DNA of 8,496 bases from Gammaproteobacteria bacterium (GCA_013152045.1 JAADGZ010000018.1:1-8496), one strand, 5' to 3'. Counted from the first letter of the stretch, positions 1-6,562 are shown. The notes: generated from the letters alone by a model not told the origin. Numbers and translations: made by a program.

Positions 1-962
1 TTCACCTGGTTGGGGTAATCACTGCGTCCGGTAGCAAGAATGAGATCATTGCGCGTGGCATGAGCCAAAGCCGGATCGATTTCTGGATCGGGATTAGAAA
101 GGGCGAACACCGTCGGCTTGTCCGCCATGCTGCGGAGCATGTCAGCCGTCACCAGGTTGGGGCCAGAGACACCGATGAAAACGTCCGCGCCATCGAAGGC
201 ATCCGCGATGCTGCGGCGATCGGTTTCGCGGGAAAACTCATGTTTGTACTGATTCACACCATCTCGACCATGGTGTACCACGCCCTTGCGATCTACCAGA
301 TAGATGCGTCGCGCACCCAGACTCTTGAGCACGCGCATGGCGGCGATGCCGGCAGCGCCAGCACCCAGGCAGACGATATGGGCGGACTCCATATCCTTGC
401 CGGCGATTTCTAGCGCGTTGAGTAGCCCGGCCGCGATGATAATCGCCGTGCCGTGTTGATCATCGTGGAAGACTGGAATATCAAGTTGGTTGCTTAGGCT
501 ATGTTCGATTTCAAAACAGGCCGGTGCAGCAATATCCTCTAGATTAATGCCACCGAAGGTTGGCGCGATACGGCGCACGGTGTCAATAAAGTCTTCAGGC
601 GTTTCGGCATCGACCTCGATATCCATGACATCGATATCCGCAAAACGCTTGAATAGCACGGCCTTGCCTTCCATGACCGGTTTGCTGGCTAATGCGCCCA
701 CTCGTCCCAGGCCTAGCACGGCCGAGCCATCAGTGATTACGCCTACCAGATTGCCCTTGCCGGTATAGCGGTAAGCATCCTCGGGATTTTCGGCAATGGC
801 GCGCACCGGGGCTGCCACGCCGGGCGTATAGGCCAGGCTGAGTTCTTCCTGAGTTTCGCAGGACTTGGTAATTGCCGTGGCGATTTTTCCCGGCTGGGGT
901 TCGGCATGGTAGCGAAGTGCATCAGTGGCGAGTTTTTTCTGTTCGGGCGTGTCTGTGCTCAT
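1..962 (-). CDS. maeB: NAD(P)-dependent malic enzyme, N-terminal 320 codons (3' end outside window)
   Basis: Malic enzyme oxidatively decarboxylates malate to pyruvate and CO2 in the cytoplasm, linking the TCA cycle to pyruvate and making NAD(P)H. Translation of the minus strand gives an uninterrupted 320 residues starting MSTDTPEQKKLATDALRYH. Family landmarks in order are SLAYTPGVAAPV (about 42-53), ITDGSAVLGLG (76-86), the catalytic-lysine region ASKPVMEGKAVLFK (92-105), the metal-binding stretch FHDDQHGTA (165-173), the Rossmann dinucleotide loop GAGAAG (200-205), ALSNP (287-291) and ATGRSDYPNQV at the edge. The start is supported by AGGAAA about nine bases upstream and an N-terminus like MaeB. 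The usual catalytic domain is about 420 residues, so roughly 100 codons are missing. Whether a phosphotransacetylase-like domain follows, as in E. coli MaeB, cannot be seen, so the symbol is tentative although the family is certain. Cofactor preference was not determined. Confidence 0.95.
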   Translation of the reverse strand, partial: MSTDTPEQKKLATDALRYHAEPQPGKIATAITKSCETQEELSLAYTPGVAAPVRAIAENPEDAYRYTGKGNLVGVITDGSAVLGLGRVGALASKPVMEGKAVLFKRFADIDVMDIEVDAETPEDFIDTVRRIAPTFGGINLEDIAAPACFEIEHSLSNQLDIPVFHDDQHGTAIIIAAGLLNALEIAGKDMESAHIVCLGAGAAGIAAMRVLKSLGARRIYLVDRKGVVHHGRDGVNQYKHEFSRETDRRSIADAFDGADVFIGVSGPNLVTADMLRSMADKPTVFALSNPDPEIDPALAHATRNDLILATGRSDYPNQV

Positions 963-1088
963 GCAATGGTTTCCTGGAAAATAAGAGCTGGTTGTTTGCA
1001 ATTAGATTAATAGTTTAGTCCTAACCCGGCACAGGCGGAAATCATTTGCAGCTAATTTAGTTTTTATTTAATAAAGGCTTGGATTAAA

Positions 1089-1110
1089 CACCTCCGCGTT
1101 CTCTGCGGTA
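1089..1110. repeat. short dispersed-repeat relic between nuclease and malic enzyme genes
   Basis: On the minus strand this reads ACCGCAGAGAACGCGGAGG, which resembles the 'GCAGAGAACGCAGAG' type of dispersed repeat seen in intergenic regions of many environmental bacteria. It can fold as a 4-bp CCGC/GCGG hairpin. The rest of the 167-bp gap (963-1129) is AT-rich. I see no clear promoter or U-tract terminator in it. The identification as a repeat rests on memory of similar sequences. Confidence 0.3.
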
Positions 1111-1129
1111 TTTAAAAAATATTAACCTA

Positions 1130-1936
1130 TTAGCGTGCCGGGCCGATCTCCAGCGAGGCAGGGTGATGCAGGTTCATGCGCCACTGGCCTTTGTAGGCAT
1201 AGATCCAGCCACGGGCGGTAAGCACTTTGCCGATAAGCTGCTGGAAATCGATTTGTTTGAAATAGGCCTGGTCTTTTTTGCGAATACGCAGAGCAAAGTG
1301 TTTGCCAAGGTTCAACCAGAGGGCGGTTTTGCTTTTGCCGATACGGCTTAAGCGGCCACGGATAAAATGAAAGCCATGAATCCCAGTGGCCAGTCGGCTT
1401 ACATCAATGGGAGCAAAATAAGATTGGCCCCATATTCCAAGTTTTTGCTTGCGGGCGTTTTTTTCGGCTTGCAGATAGCATTGATAGGCCCAGAGGTTGG
1501 GAGGGATCTGAATAGCTGCGCCCATTCCTGCGCGTAGCAGGCTGGCGCTCAGGTTGCGGCCATCGAGGGTAAAAACATGCGCTAGCAGACGTCCATAGCG
1601 ATCTTTTTTTTCTTTTCCCCAACGCAGCTTGAGATGGCGGCCAGGGCTGGCCAAGGTCTGCAGCCTATGCCACGCGCGGTTCGCCAGTGGTTCGGCAAGC
1701 TGTCCATTTCTACCGCGTTCAGGCGTATTCACGCCAATCAGACGCAGCCTGCGGCCATCGTTAAGTTGCAGCGTATCGCCATCAATCACGCGCTTGACGC
1801 GAATGTTTTCATCATAACGGGGACTGGCGCAGGTGTTCGCCTGTAGCCGGGCAGAAAAAATACCCAGCGAAAAGAAAAGCAGAATGAAATACCAAGCTGT
1901 TCTGCCGTACCTCCTGTGCAGCAGAGTCAGAAGCAT
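1130..1936 (-). CDS. exported thermonuclease-family (SNase-like) protein with C-terminal extension
   Basis: A 268-residue staphylococcal-nuclease-like protein, expected to hydrolyse DNA or RNA phosphodiesters with Ca2+. An N-terminal hydrophobic stretch (about 14-28, AWYFILLFFSLGIFS) after a basic start, ending near LQANTCA, looks like a signal peptide, so the protein is probably periplasmic or secreted, with a possible lipid or membrane anchor. The SNase core has IDGDT (51-55), R65 with GVNTPE (68-73, E73) and KDRYGR (111-116). These match catalytic Arg35, Glu43 and Arg87 of the S. aureus enzyme in spacing as well as identity, so activity is likely. Residues from about 185 to 268 form a beta-rich extension (RGRLSRIG ... 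VLTARGWIYAYKGQWRM) suggestive of an OB fold. The start lies eight bases after the rpmE stop, with AAGG upstream, so the gene is probably cotranscribed with rpmE. I recall a similar rpmE-nuclease-malic enzyme neighbourhood in Pseudomonas. Confidence 0.9.
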   Translation of the reverse strand: MLLTLLHRRYGRTAWYFILLFFSLGIFSARLQANTCASPRYDENIRVKRVIDGDTLQLNDGRRLRLIGVNTPERGRNGQLAEPLANRAWHRLQTLASPGRHLKLRWGKEKKDRYGRLLAHVFTLDGRNLSASLLRAGMGAAIQIPPNLWAYQCYLQAEKNARKQKLGIWGQSYFAPIDVSRLATGIHGFHFIRGRLSRIGKSKTALWLNLGKHFALRIRKKDQAYFKQIDFQQLIGKVLTARGWIYAYKGQWRMNLHHPASLEIGPAR

Positions 1937-1944
1937 TTTCTGCC

Positions 1945-2148
1945 TTATTTCATGCCATATTTCTGACGGAACTTGTCTACGCGGCCAGCGGTATCAACCA
2001 GCTTCTGCTTGCCGGTATAAAACGGGTGACACTGCGAACAGACTTCGATACTGATGTCTTTGCCGCTGGTGGAACGGGTGTTGAAGGTGTTGCCACAACT
2101 ACAGGTGACGCTGATATCGCCGTAGGCGGGGTGTATTTCTGCTTTCAT
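1945..2148 (-). CDS. rpmE: 50S ribosomal protein L31, zinc-binding (C+) type
   Basis: A 67-residue protein starting [20 protein letters not shown], the standard length and sequence pattern of bacterial L31 (bL31), which bridges the large subunit to the small-subunit head. Four cysteines (C16, C18, C37, C40) provide the zinc site, so this is the zinc-requiring form rather than the zinc-free paralogue induced by zinc starvation. A strong Shine-Dalgarno AAGGAC sits four bases before the ATG. A sigma70-type promoter and a foldable leader lie upstream, and the nuclease gene follows after eight bases, so rpmE is the first gene of a short operon. Identification is secure. Confidence 0.98.
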   Translation of the reverse strand: MKAEIHPAYGDISVTCSCGNTFNTRSTSGKDISIEVCSQCHPFYTGKQKLVDTAGRVDKFRQKYGMK

Positions 2149-2174
2149 TTGTCCTTGGCCTCAAATTTATTTAC

Positions 2175-2217
2175 GTATGTCGCCACACCGCTCGAATTTT
2201 CAACGGGCACCACATAC
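2175..2217 (-). promoter_or_regulatory. structured 5' leader of rpmE, candidate L31 autoregulatory hairpin
   Basis: In the minus-strand transcript GTATGT (2212-2217) pairs perfectly with ACATAC (2175-2180). Inside it GCC pairs with GGC and CG with CG across a small bulge, leaving a loop of about 13 nt. The hairpin ends 26 bases before the start codon and occupies most of the roughly 75-nt leader predicted from the promoter. Gammaproteobacterial rpmE mRNAs are known to carry leader structures through which L31 represses its own translation. Assigning this hairpin to that family is inference, because I cannot run a covariance search. Confidence 0.45.
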
Positions 2218-2230
2218 CAGGAGGCGGCCG

Positions 2231-2259
2231 ATAATACGGAAAACCCGGCCTGAGAGCAA
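2231..2259 (-). promoter_or_regulatory. sigma70-type promoter of rpmE
   Basis: On the minus strand TTGCTC (-35, 2254-2259) and TATTAT (-10, 2231-2236, five of six consensus bases) are separated by exactly 17 bp. The predicted start of transcription is near 2224. The promoter lies between the DUF3135 stop codon and rpmE. A GGCCG/CGGCC inverted repeat (2226-2230 and 2246-2250) straddles the -10. Confidence 0.6.
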
Positions 2260-2270
2260 GTCTGTTGATT

Positions 2271-2645
2271 TTATTTGGCGCTATTTTTTGCCGACTTGAA
2301 AGGCAGGATGGTTGCCGCACTGGTTTTGCTATCGCTCACGGCCTGTTCCGGCATAGCCAGATCGCGGGATACGTCGCCCAGTTTCTGCAGGGTTTCCCAC
2401 ATCATGCGAGAAATTTTGAGGCAGGCAGACAACGGATTTCCGGACTGGGCACGCAGGCAGTCGACCTGCCATTGCAGGCCGCGCATGCGTTGTTGCTGAT
2501 CCTGGGGGGCATTATCGATACAGGAGCGGATAATATTTGTGCGCATGGCCTCAAAGGTTTCCGGATCGGTTCTGGCGATTTCTGACCAATGGTCAAAATC
2601 AATATTACTGAACGCGTCTTCTGGCTGTAACTGCGTTTTGCTCAT
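2271..2645 (-). CDS. DUF3135 family protein
   Basis: A 124-residue soluble, probably cytoplasmic protein. The pattern FDHWSEIARTDPETFEAMR (about 17-35) followed by a helical region with QQRMRGLQWQVDCLRAQ and NPLSACLKISRMMW (about 70-83) matches my recollection of DUF3135, a family of unknown function in gammaproteobacteria. There is no signal peptide or membrane segment. The C-terminus from about residue 100 is low-complexity and Lys/Ser/Ala-rich. GGTACGGGG lies a few bases before the ATG and may serve as ribosome binding site. The gene sits between the rho terminator and the rpmE promoter, apparently with its own promoter and a leader of roughly 160 nt. I do not assign a biochemical function. 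Confidence 0.8.
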   Translation of the reverse strand: MSKTQLQPEDAFSNIDFDHWSEIARTDPETFEAMRTNIIRSCIDNAPQDQQQRMRGLQWQVDCLRAQSGNPLSACLKISRMMWETLQKLGDVSRDLAMPEQAVSDSKTSAATILPFKSAKNSAK

Positions 2646-2671
2646 ATCCCCGTACCTTCATTATTATCAGG

Positions 2672-2704
2672 GACACCGATTGCGCCATGATTGCGCATGG
2701 TGTC
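2672..2704. repeat. inverted repeat in the DUF3135 leader
   Basis: GACACC (2672-2677) and GGTGTC (2699-2704) are perfect complements. Nested inside, TGCGC (2681-2685) pairs with GCGCA (2692-2696) around a short loop. The element begins 27 bp upstream of the DUF3135 start codon, so it would fold in the leader RNA or act as a DNA operator. Neither side has a U-tract, which argues against an intrinsic terminator. Confidence 0.45.
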
Positions 2705-2810
2705 GTACATTTTCACTCATTCTGCCACATTGCCATTTACCGGGGGATAGGTAAAACCTCATAGAAAATGCGGCCTGGTGATGGTCGAGCAATAATGAGC
2801 GTGAGATTAA

Positions 2811-2839
2811 ATTCTCATTGATAATCAAGAGCTTGTCAA
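2811..2839 (-). promoter_or_regulatory. candidate promoter of the DUF3135 gene
   Basis: A perfect TTGACA (2834-2839, minus strand) is followed after 17 bp by GAGAAT (2811-2816, four of six consensus bases). Overlapping the -10 is an imperfect palindrome with TGAGA/TCTCA arms (2802-2817) that could be an operator. The remainder of the 371-bp gap 2646-3016 holds the leader inverted repeat, this promoter, AT-rich sequence and the rho terminator hairpin. I see no gene in it. Confidence 0.45.
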
Positions 2840-2953
2840 AGCGACTTAGGAAGGGATACTCATGTGAAATCTGCGCTTATGGCGCTATGCGTTTGTATTT
2901 CAGCATATTTACAGATAGCAAAAAAGATAAAATATGATGAAAATATATACAAT

Positions 2954-2982
2954 TTTGTCTGTCTCAGGAAGAGACAGACAAA
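2954..2982 (-). terminator. terminator hairpin downstream of rho
   Basis: A perfect 12-bp stem (TTTGTCTGTCTC with GAGACAGACAAA) closes a 5-nt loop 34 bp after the rho stop codon. Downstream in the minus direction the sequence is AT-rich (AAAATTGTATATATTTTC) but has no continuous U-tract. A GC-rich hairpin with GCCGG/CCGGC arms (2983-3006) directly precedes it and is followed by TTTGTCTGTCT, so the two may act as alternative or tandem terminators. Confidence 0.6.
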
Positions 2983-3016
2983 GCCGGAGGCGATGCCGAC
3001 CCCGGCAACAGGATGC

Positions 3017-4273
3017 TTAACGTTTCATGGAGTCAAAAAAGTCAGCATTGGTTTTAGCCGCTTTCAGTTTATCGTGAACAAACTCAATGGCTGCAATTTC
3101 ATCCATATCGTGTACCACTTTGCGCAAGATCCACATCATTTGCAGTTCATCGGGTTTGGTTAGCAACTCTTCGCGGCGGGTACCCGAGCGATTGATGTTG
3201 ATGGCCGGATACAGGCGTTTTTCGGCAATACGGCGATCCAGGTGGATTTCCATGTTACCCGTGCCTTTAAATTCTTCATAAATAACATCATCCATACGCG
3301 AACCGGTTTCTACCAGCGCAGTGGCAATAATAGTCAGGCTGCCGCCTTCCTCGATATTACGTGCGGCACCGAAGAAACGCTTGGGACGGTGCAGGGCGTT
3401 GGCGTCCACGCCGCCGGTGAGCACTTTGCCGGAGGACGGAATGACCGTGTTATAAGCACGCGCCAGGCGGGTAATGGAGTCCAGTAAAATCACCACGTCT
3501 TTTTTGTGTTCCACCAGCCGTTTGGCTTTTTCAATCACCATTTCAGCTACTTGTACGTGGCGGCTGGCTGGTTCATCGAAGGTCGAGGAAACGACTTCAC
3601 CGCGAACCGAGCGGGCCATTTCCGTGACTTCTTCAGGTCGTTCGTCGATGAGCAGGACGATGAGGTGGACTTCCGGGTGGTTATGGGCAATGGAGTGAGC
3701 GATGTCATGCAGCATCATGGTCTTGCCGGCCTTGGGCGGGGAGACGATGAGGCCGCGTTGGCCCTTGCCGATGGGGGCGACCATGTCGATAACCCGGGCC
3801 GTCATGTCTTCGGTGGAGCCGTTGCCAACTTCAAGCGCCAGGCGTTTATTCGGGTGCAGAGGGGTTAGGTTTTCAAACAAAACCTTGTTTTTGGCATTTT
3901 CGGGTAAATCAAAGTTAATTTCGCTGACTTTGAGCAGGGCAAAATAGCGTTCGCTGTCCTTGGGGGGGCGAATTTTACCCGAAATTGTGTCACCGGTGCG
4001 TAGATTGAAACGTCGAATCTGACTGGGTGAAACATAGATGTCATCGGGTCCAGCCAGATAGGAACTTTCGGCGGAACGTAGAAAACCGAAGCCATCTTGC
4101 AGGATTTCAAGGACACCGTCGCCGTAGATGTCCTCCCCGCTTTTCGCGTGCGCCTTGAGGATGGCAAAAATAATATCCTGTTTTCTAGAGCGGGAGGTGC
4201 CCTCAATGCCGTTCTTGCTGGCCAGGGTGATGAGATCGGAGACGGGAGTTTGTTTCAGTTCAGTCAGGTTCAT
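3017..4273 (-). CDS. rho: transcription termination factor Rho
   Basis: Rho is a homohexameric RNA-dependent ATPase/translocase that ends transcription at rut sites. The product has 418 residues (E. coli 419) and starts [18 protein letters not shown], as in E. coli. The N-terminal RNA-binding domain shows the RNP1-like DGFGFLR (60-66) and the primary-site segment [11 protein letters not shown] (103-113). The ATPase core has the Walker A loop PPKAGKT (179-185), catalytic E211 in LLIDERPEE, Walker B ending at D265 in VILLDSITR, the Q-loop [12 protein letters not shown] (280-291), the R-loop GTG (337-339) and the arginine finger R366. All match E. coli numbering, so the enzyme is expected to be fully active. 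No insertion is present. The Shine-Dalgarno is weak (GAAG, about ten bases upstream). The gene follows trxA with a 269-bp leader that probably mediates autogenous attenuation. Confidence 0.98.
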   Translation of the reverse strand: MNLTELKQTPVSDLITLASKNGIEGTSRSRKQDIIFAILKAHAKSGEDIYGDGVLEILQDGFGFLRSAESSYLAGPDDIYVSPSQIRRFNLRTGDTISGKIRPPKDSERYFALLKVSEINFDLPENAKNKVLFENLTPLHPNKRLALEVGNGSTEDMTARVIDMVAPIGKGQRGLIVSPPKAGKTMMLHDIAHSIAHNHPEVHLIVLLIDERPEEVTEMARSVRGEVVSSTFDEPASRHVQVAEMVIEKAKRLVEHKKDVVILLDSITRLARAYNTVIPSSGKVLTGGVDANALHRPKRFFGAARNIEEGGSLTIIATALVETGSRMDDVIYEEFKGTGNMEIHLDRRIAEKRLYPAININRSGTRREELLTKPDELQMMWILRKVVHDMDEIAAIEFVHDKLKAAKTNADFFDSMKR

Positions 4274-4358
4274 TACGGTTTATCTTCAAATTAAAAGAAT
4301 TGTAAAAAAGATGTTGTTTTGACTTAGTGGGTAGTACGACGAACAGGCGCAACGCCAC

Positions 4359-4440
4359 GATGTCGGGATACTTGAATTTCTGGGTATGTTTTGAGATTTG
4401 CCGGCAAGGGCAGTGTGTTCAATGGTTATTGGGTTGCTAC
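4359..4440 (-). promoter_or_regulatory. C-rich, G-poor stretch in the rho leader, candidate rut/autoregulation site
   Basis: In the transcript these 82 nt contain about 27 C and 10 G by my count, with many YC dinucleotides and little predicted pairing, the hallmark of a Rho-loading (rut) site. E. coli rho is repressed by premature Rho-dependent termination in its leader, and the trxA-rho spacing here leaves room for the same control. No convincing rhoL-like leader peptide was found in the gap 4274-4542, and I could not choose a separate rho promoter. Confidence 0.45.
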
Positions 4441-4476
4441 GAAACGCTTATTGTCATGTAAAATTAACACTAAATA

Positions 4477-4530
4477 TTGAATTCGTCCAGTCCGTATTGA
4501 ATATTAATTAAATAGACTGAACGAATTCAA
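4477..4530. repeat. long inverted repeat just after trxA (attenuator or terminator candidate)
   Basis: Ten perfect base pairs (TTGAATTCGT, 4477-4486, with ACGAATTCAA, 4521-4530), a one-base C/A mismatch and five further pairs (CAGTC with GACTG) enclose a 22-nt AT-rich loop. It starts 12 bp downstream of the trxA stop, between trxA and rho. No U-tract follows directly, although the downstream sequence is T-rich, so partial termination, mRNA 3'-end protection or protein binding are all possible. Confidence 0.55.
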
Positions 4531-4542
4531 GGCTGAATCGGC

Positions 4543-4869
4543 TTAAAGGTTGCTATCAATGAAGGCTGTTAGCTGTGATTTTGAGACGGCCCCGACCTTG
4601 GTTGCTTCGACATTACCGCCCTTAAACAGCATCAGGGTCGGAATACCACGAATGCCAAATTTAGGCGGTGTGGTGGGGTTTTCATCGATATTAAGTTTGA
4701 CGATTTTCAGTTTGCCATCATATTCATCGGCAATTTCGTCAAGGATCGGTGCGATCATTTTGCAGGGACCGCACCAGTCCGCCCAGTAGTCAACCAGTAC
4801 CGGCCCTTCGGCGTTTACGACTTCCTGTTCGAAGCTGTCATCAGTCGCATAGACAATTTTATCGCTCAA
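4543..4869 (-). CDS. trxA: thioredoxin 1
   Basis: A cytoplasmic dithiol reductant that serves ribonucleotide reductase, PAPS reductase, methionine sulfoxide reductases and others. The 108-residue product has the active site WCGPC (32-36, C33 and C36), the buried acid D27, cis-proline P77 in GIRGIPT and the standard single-domain length. The start codon is TTG: the product would begin (M)[12 protein letters not shown], aligning with E. coli SDKIIHLTDDSF. A GGGAG ribosome binding site lies eight bases upstream, and an in-frame TAA 30 bases further up leaves no ATG alternative. Rho follows on the same strand and rhlB diverges, the E. coli arrangement. TTG may limit translation. Confidence 0.97.
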   Translation of the reverse strand: MSDKIVYATDDSFEQEVVNAEGPVLVDYWADWCGPCKMIAPILDEIADEYDGKLKIVKLNIDENPTTPPKFGIRGIPTLMLFKGGNVEATKVGAVSKSQLTAFIDSNL

Positions 4870-4901
4870 CGCTGTTTCTCCCGTTGTTTTGTATTACCTG
4901 T

Positions 4902-4930
4902 ATTTGAGCCTATGCGGCGCCTTATTTCAA
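4902..4930 (-). promoter_or_regulatory. candidate trxA promoter
   Basis: TTGAAA (-35, 4925-4930) and TCAAAT (-10, 4902-4907), 17 bp apart on the minus strand, would start transcription near 4895, about 25 nt ahead of the TTG codon. The -35 has five of six consensus bases and the -10 four. The whole divergent trxA/rhlB gap is only 109 bp. Confidence 0.45.
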
Positions 4931-4961
4931 GTCCCATAATTATCTTCGTAGCAGACTTATC

Positions 4962-4970
4962 TGTTATGCT
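4962..4970 (+). promoter_or_regulatory. candidate extended -10 promoter of rhlB
   Basis: TG-T-TATGCT forms an extended -10 without a recognisable -35. Transcription would begin at about 4976-4979, at or within a few bases of the rhlB ATG at 4979. A more distal promoter cannot be excluded. Confidence 0.3.
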
Positions 4971-4978
4971 CCCTAATT

Positions 4979-6250
4979 ATGACAGATAAACATATTACGG
5001 ATATCACTTTTAAAAGTTTTGAACTGCCGGCTGAATTACAGCAAGGCATTGAAGATACAGGCTTTTCCTATTGCACCCCGATTCAGGCAGAAACCTTGCC
5101 CGTCGCCCTTGCAGGCAAAGATGTCAGTGGCCAGGCGCAGACCGGCACGGGCAAAACAGCCGCTTTTTTAATTGCCACATTTGCACATTTGCTGGGTAAG
5201 CCTGCTACATCAGGGCACAGTCCCCGTTCCCTGCGAGCGATAATCCTGGCACCCACGCGAGAATTAGCGTTGCAGATCCATCGCGATGCGGAAAAAATTG
5301 GCGCGCATACGGGCCTGAAACTAGGCCTGGCTTATGGCGGCACCGGCTATGAAAGCCAGCGCCGTACGCTGGAAGAGGGAGTGGATGTTCTCATCGGTAC
5401 GCCGGGACGGATTATTGATTATTTCAAGCAGGGCGTATTCAAGCTTAATGACATTCATGTGATGGTGTTGGATGAAGCCGATCGCATGTTTGATCTGGGT
5501 TTTATCAAAGATATTCGCTACCTGCTGCGGCGCATGCCTAAACCAGAACTGCGTCAAAGCCTGTTGTTTTCAGCGACATTGTCTCATCGGGTGGCCGAAC
5601 TGGCCTATGAGCACATGAATAATCCTCAGGCCATCAAGATTGAATCAGAGAAAATTACCGCCGACAAGGTAACCGAGGTGGTGTACTACCCGGCCAAGGA
5701 AGAAAAAATTCCGCTATTGCTGGGCTTGCTGAACACCTGGGACGTGAAATGCGCCCTGGTCTTCGTCAATACCAAGCGGGTGGCGGAAAGGGTTGCCGCC
5801 TACCTGGGCGGCAATGGCTATGAAACCGCCCTGCTGACTGGCGATGTACCACAGAAAAAGCGTCAGAGTCTGCTCCAGCGTTTTACCGATGGCGAGTTAA
5901 AAATCATGGTGGCGACTGATGTCGCCGCGCGTGGCCTGCATATTCCTGATGTCAGCCATGTGGTTAATTTTGATCTGCCACAGGATGCGGAAGATTATGT
6001 TCACCGTATCGGCCGCACCGCCCGTGCTGGTGCCACAGGCGATGCCATCAGCTTCGCCTGCGATGAATATGTCTTTTCCATGCCGGAAATTGAAGACTAT
6101 ATCGGGCACAAGATCATGGTTCAGCAGATTAGCGCCGAGATATTACCCAAACCGCAGCCACCGTTAAAAATTGAACGCAAACCCCGGCGTCAGGGTGGTG
6201 GTCGAGGTGGACGTTCAGGGAATTCTTCACAACGACATCGTTCGGGTTGA
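4979..6250 (+). CDS. rhlB: ATP-dependent RNA helicase RhlB (DEAD-box)
   Basis: A DEAD-box helicase that unwinds structured RNA for RNase E in the RNA degradosome. The product has 423 residues (E. coli 421). Motifs in order are the Q motif GFSYCTPIQ (28-36), motif I AQTGTGKT (53-60), Ia PTREL (92-96), Ib TPGR (141-144), DEAD (165-168), SAT (198-200), VFVNTKR (261-267), [12 protein letters not shown] (312-323) and [10 protein letters not shown] (342-351). [27 protein letters not shown] and YIGHKI are RhlB-like rather than RhlE- or DeaD-like. A basic Arg/Gly tail (399-423) matches the E. coli tail that contacts RNA and RNase E. Divergence from trxA-rho confirms orthology. The N-terminus [11 protein letters not shown] aligns with E. 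coli MSKTHLTEQKF, supporting this ATG, yet no Shine-Dalgarno precedes it. Confidence 0.97.
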   Translation: MTDKHITDITFKSFELPAELQQGIEDTGFSYCTPIQAETLPVALAGKDVSGQAQTGTGKTAAFLIATFAHLLGKPATSGHSPRSLRAIILAPTRELALQIHRDAEKIGAHTGLKLGLAYGGTGYESQRRTLEEGVDVLIGTPGRIIDYFKQGVFKLNDIHVMVLDEADRMFDLGFIKDIRYLLRRMPKPELRQSLLFSATLSHRVAELAYEHMNNPQAIKIESEKITADKVTEVVYYPAKEEKIPLLLGLLNTWDVKCALVFVNTKRVAERVAAYLGGNGYETALLTGDVPQKKRQSLLQRFTDGELKIMVATDVAARGLHIPDVSHVVNFDLPQDAEDYVHRIGRTARAGATGDAISFACDEYVFSMPEIEDYIGHKIMVQQISAEILPKPQPPLKIERKPRRQGGGRGGRSGNSSQRHRSG

Positions 6251-6272
6251 TTCAGGTAGCGAGGGGCTAAAT

Positions 6273-6477
6273 TTAAGTGTTCCGAATTTTTGTCTAACAA
6301 AAACCGTTCGTCCTGAGCTTGTCGAAGGACAAACAGATTAAGCGCTTAATGTTCAGTATTCCCATGATCATGGTTCGACAAGGCTCTCCTGAGCAAAGCC
6401 GAAGGGCTCACCACGAACGTACTTAAAGCCCACCCCACGAGCGTAATTAAGAGTAAACAGGAATTCGGAGCACTTAA
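6273..6477. repeat. nested inverted-repeat (MITE-like) element downstream of rhlB
   Basis: Outer 16-bp arms TTAAGTGTTCCGAATT (6273-6288) and AATTCGGAGCACTTAA (6462-6477) are inverted with one mismatch. Inside lie two opposed copies of a dispersed repeat: CCGTTCGTCCTGAGC followed by TTGTCGAAGGAC (6304-6330), and GGTTCGACAAGGCTC through CACCACGAACG (6372-6419), the second enlarged by a short nested GGCTC...GGGCTC insertion. Between them are two perfect palindromes, ATTAAGCGCTTAAT (6337-6350) and CCATGATCATGG (6362-6373). The TTCGACAAGCTCAGGACGAAC core is, from memory, common in proteobacterial intergenic regions. There is no coding capacity. The rest of the gene-free stretch 6251-6646 holds a GCTAGTA/TACTAGC pair (6484-6490, 6514-6520) and the 36-bp palindrome. 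Confidence 0.6.
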
Positions 6478-6562
6478 TCAATAGCTAGTAGCAGGGAAAA
6501 TCGCCATTCTCATTACTAGCCACTAGTGTTTCTTACTGCCAACACAGTATCCATAACCGCTC

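Noticed and set aside
60..413. Plus-strand open frame of 117 codons over the left edge
   Set aside because: It lies opposite the malic enzyme gene, whose translation is clearly homologous; the plus frame has no recognisable protein and no ribosome site.
2802..2829. Possible Fur box or FNR site (AATGAGAAT, TTGATAATCAA) near the DUF3135 promoter
   Set aside because: Only one half resembles a Fur box (about 8 of 19 positions in my alignment), and the TTGAT/ATCAA arms are separated by one base instead of the four FNR needs.
2826..2844. AGAGCTTGTCAAAGCGAC as a degraded copy of the TGAGCTTGTCGAAGGAC repeat found at 6313
   Set aside because: Similarity covers about 15 bases with mismatches and coincides with a perfect TTGACA -35; the promoter explanation is simpler.
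4263..4361. GTG-initiated 32-codon frame in the rho leader as a rhoL equivalent
   Set aside because: No ribosome site, no similarity to E. coli RhoL that I can see, and composition fits untranslated leader.
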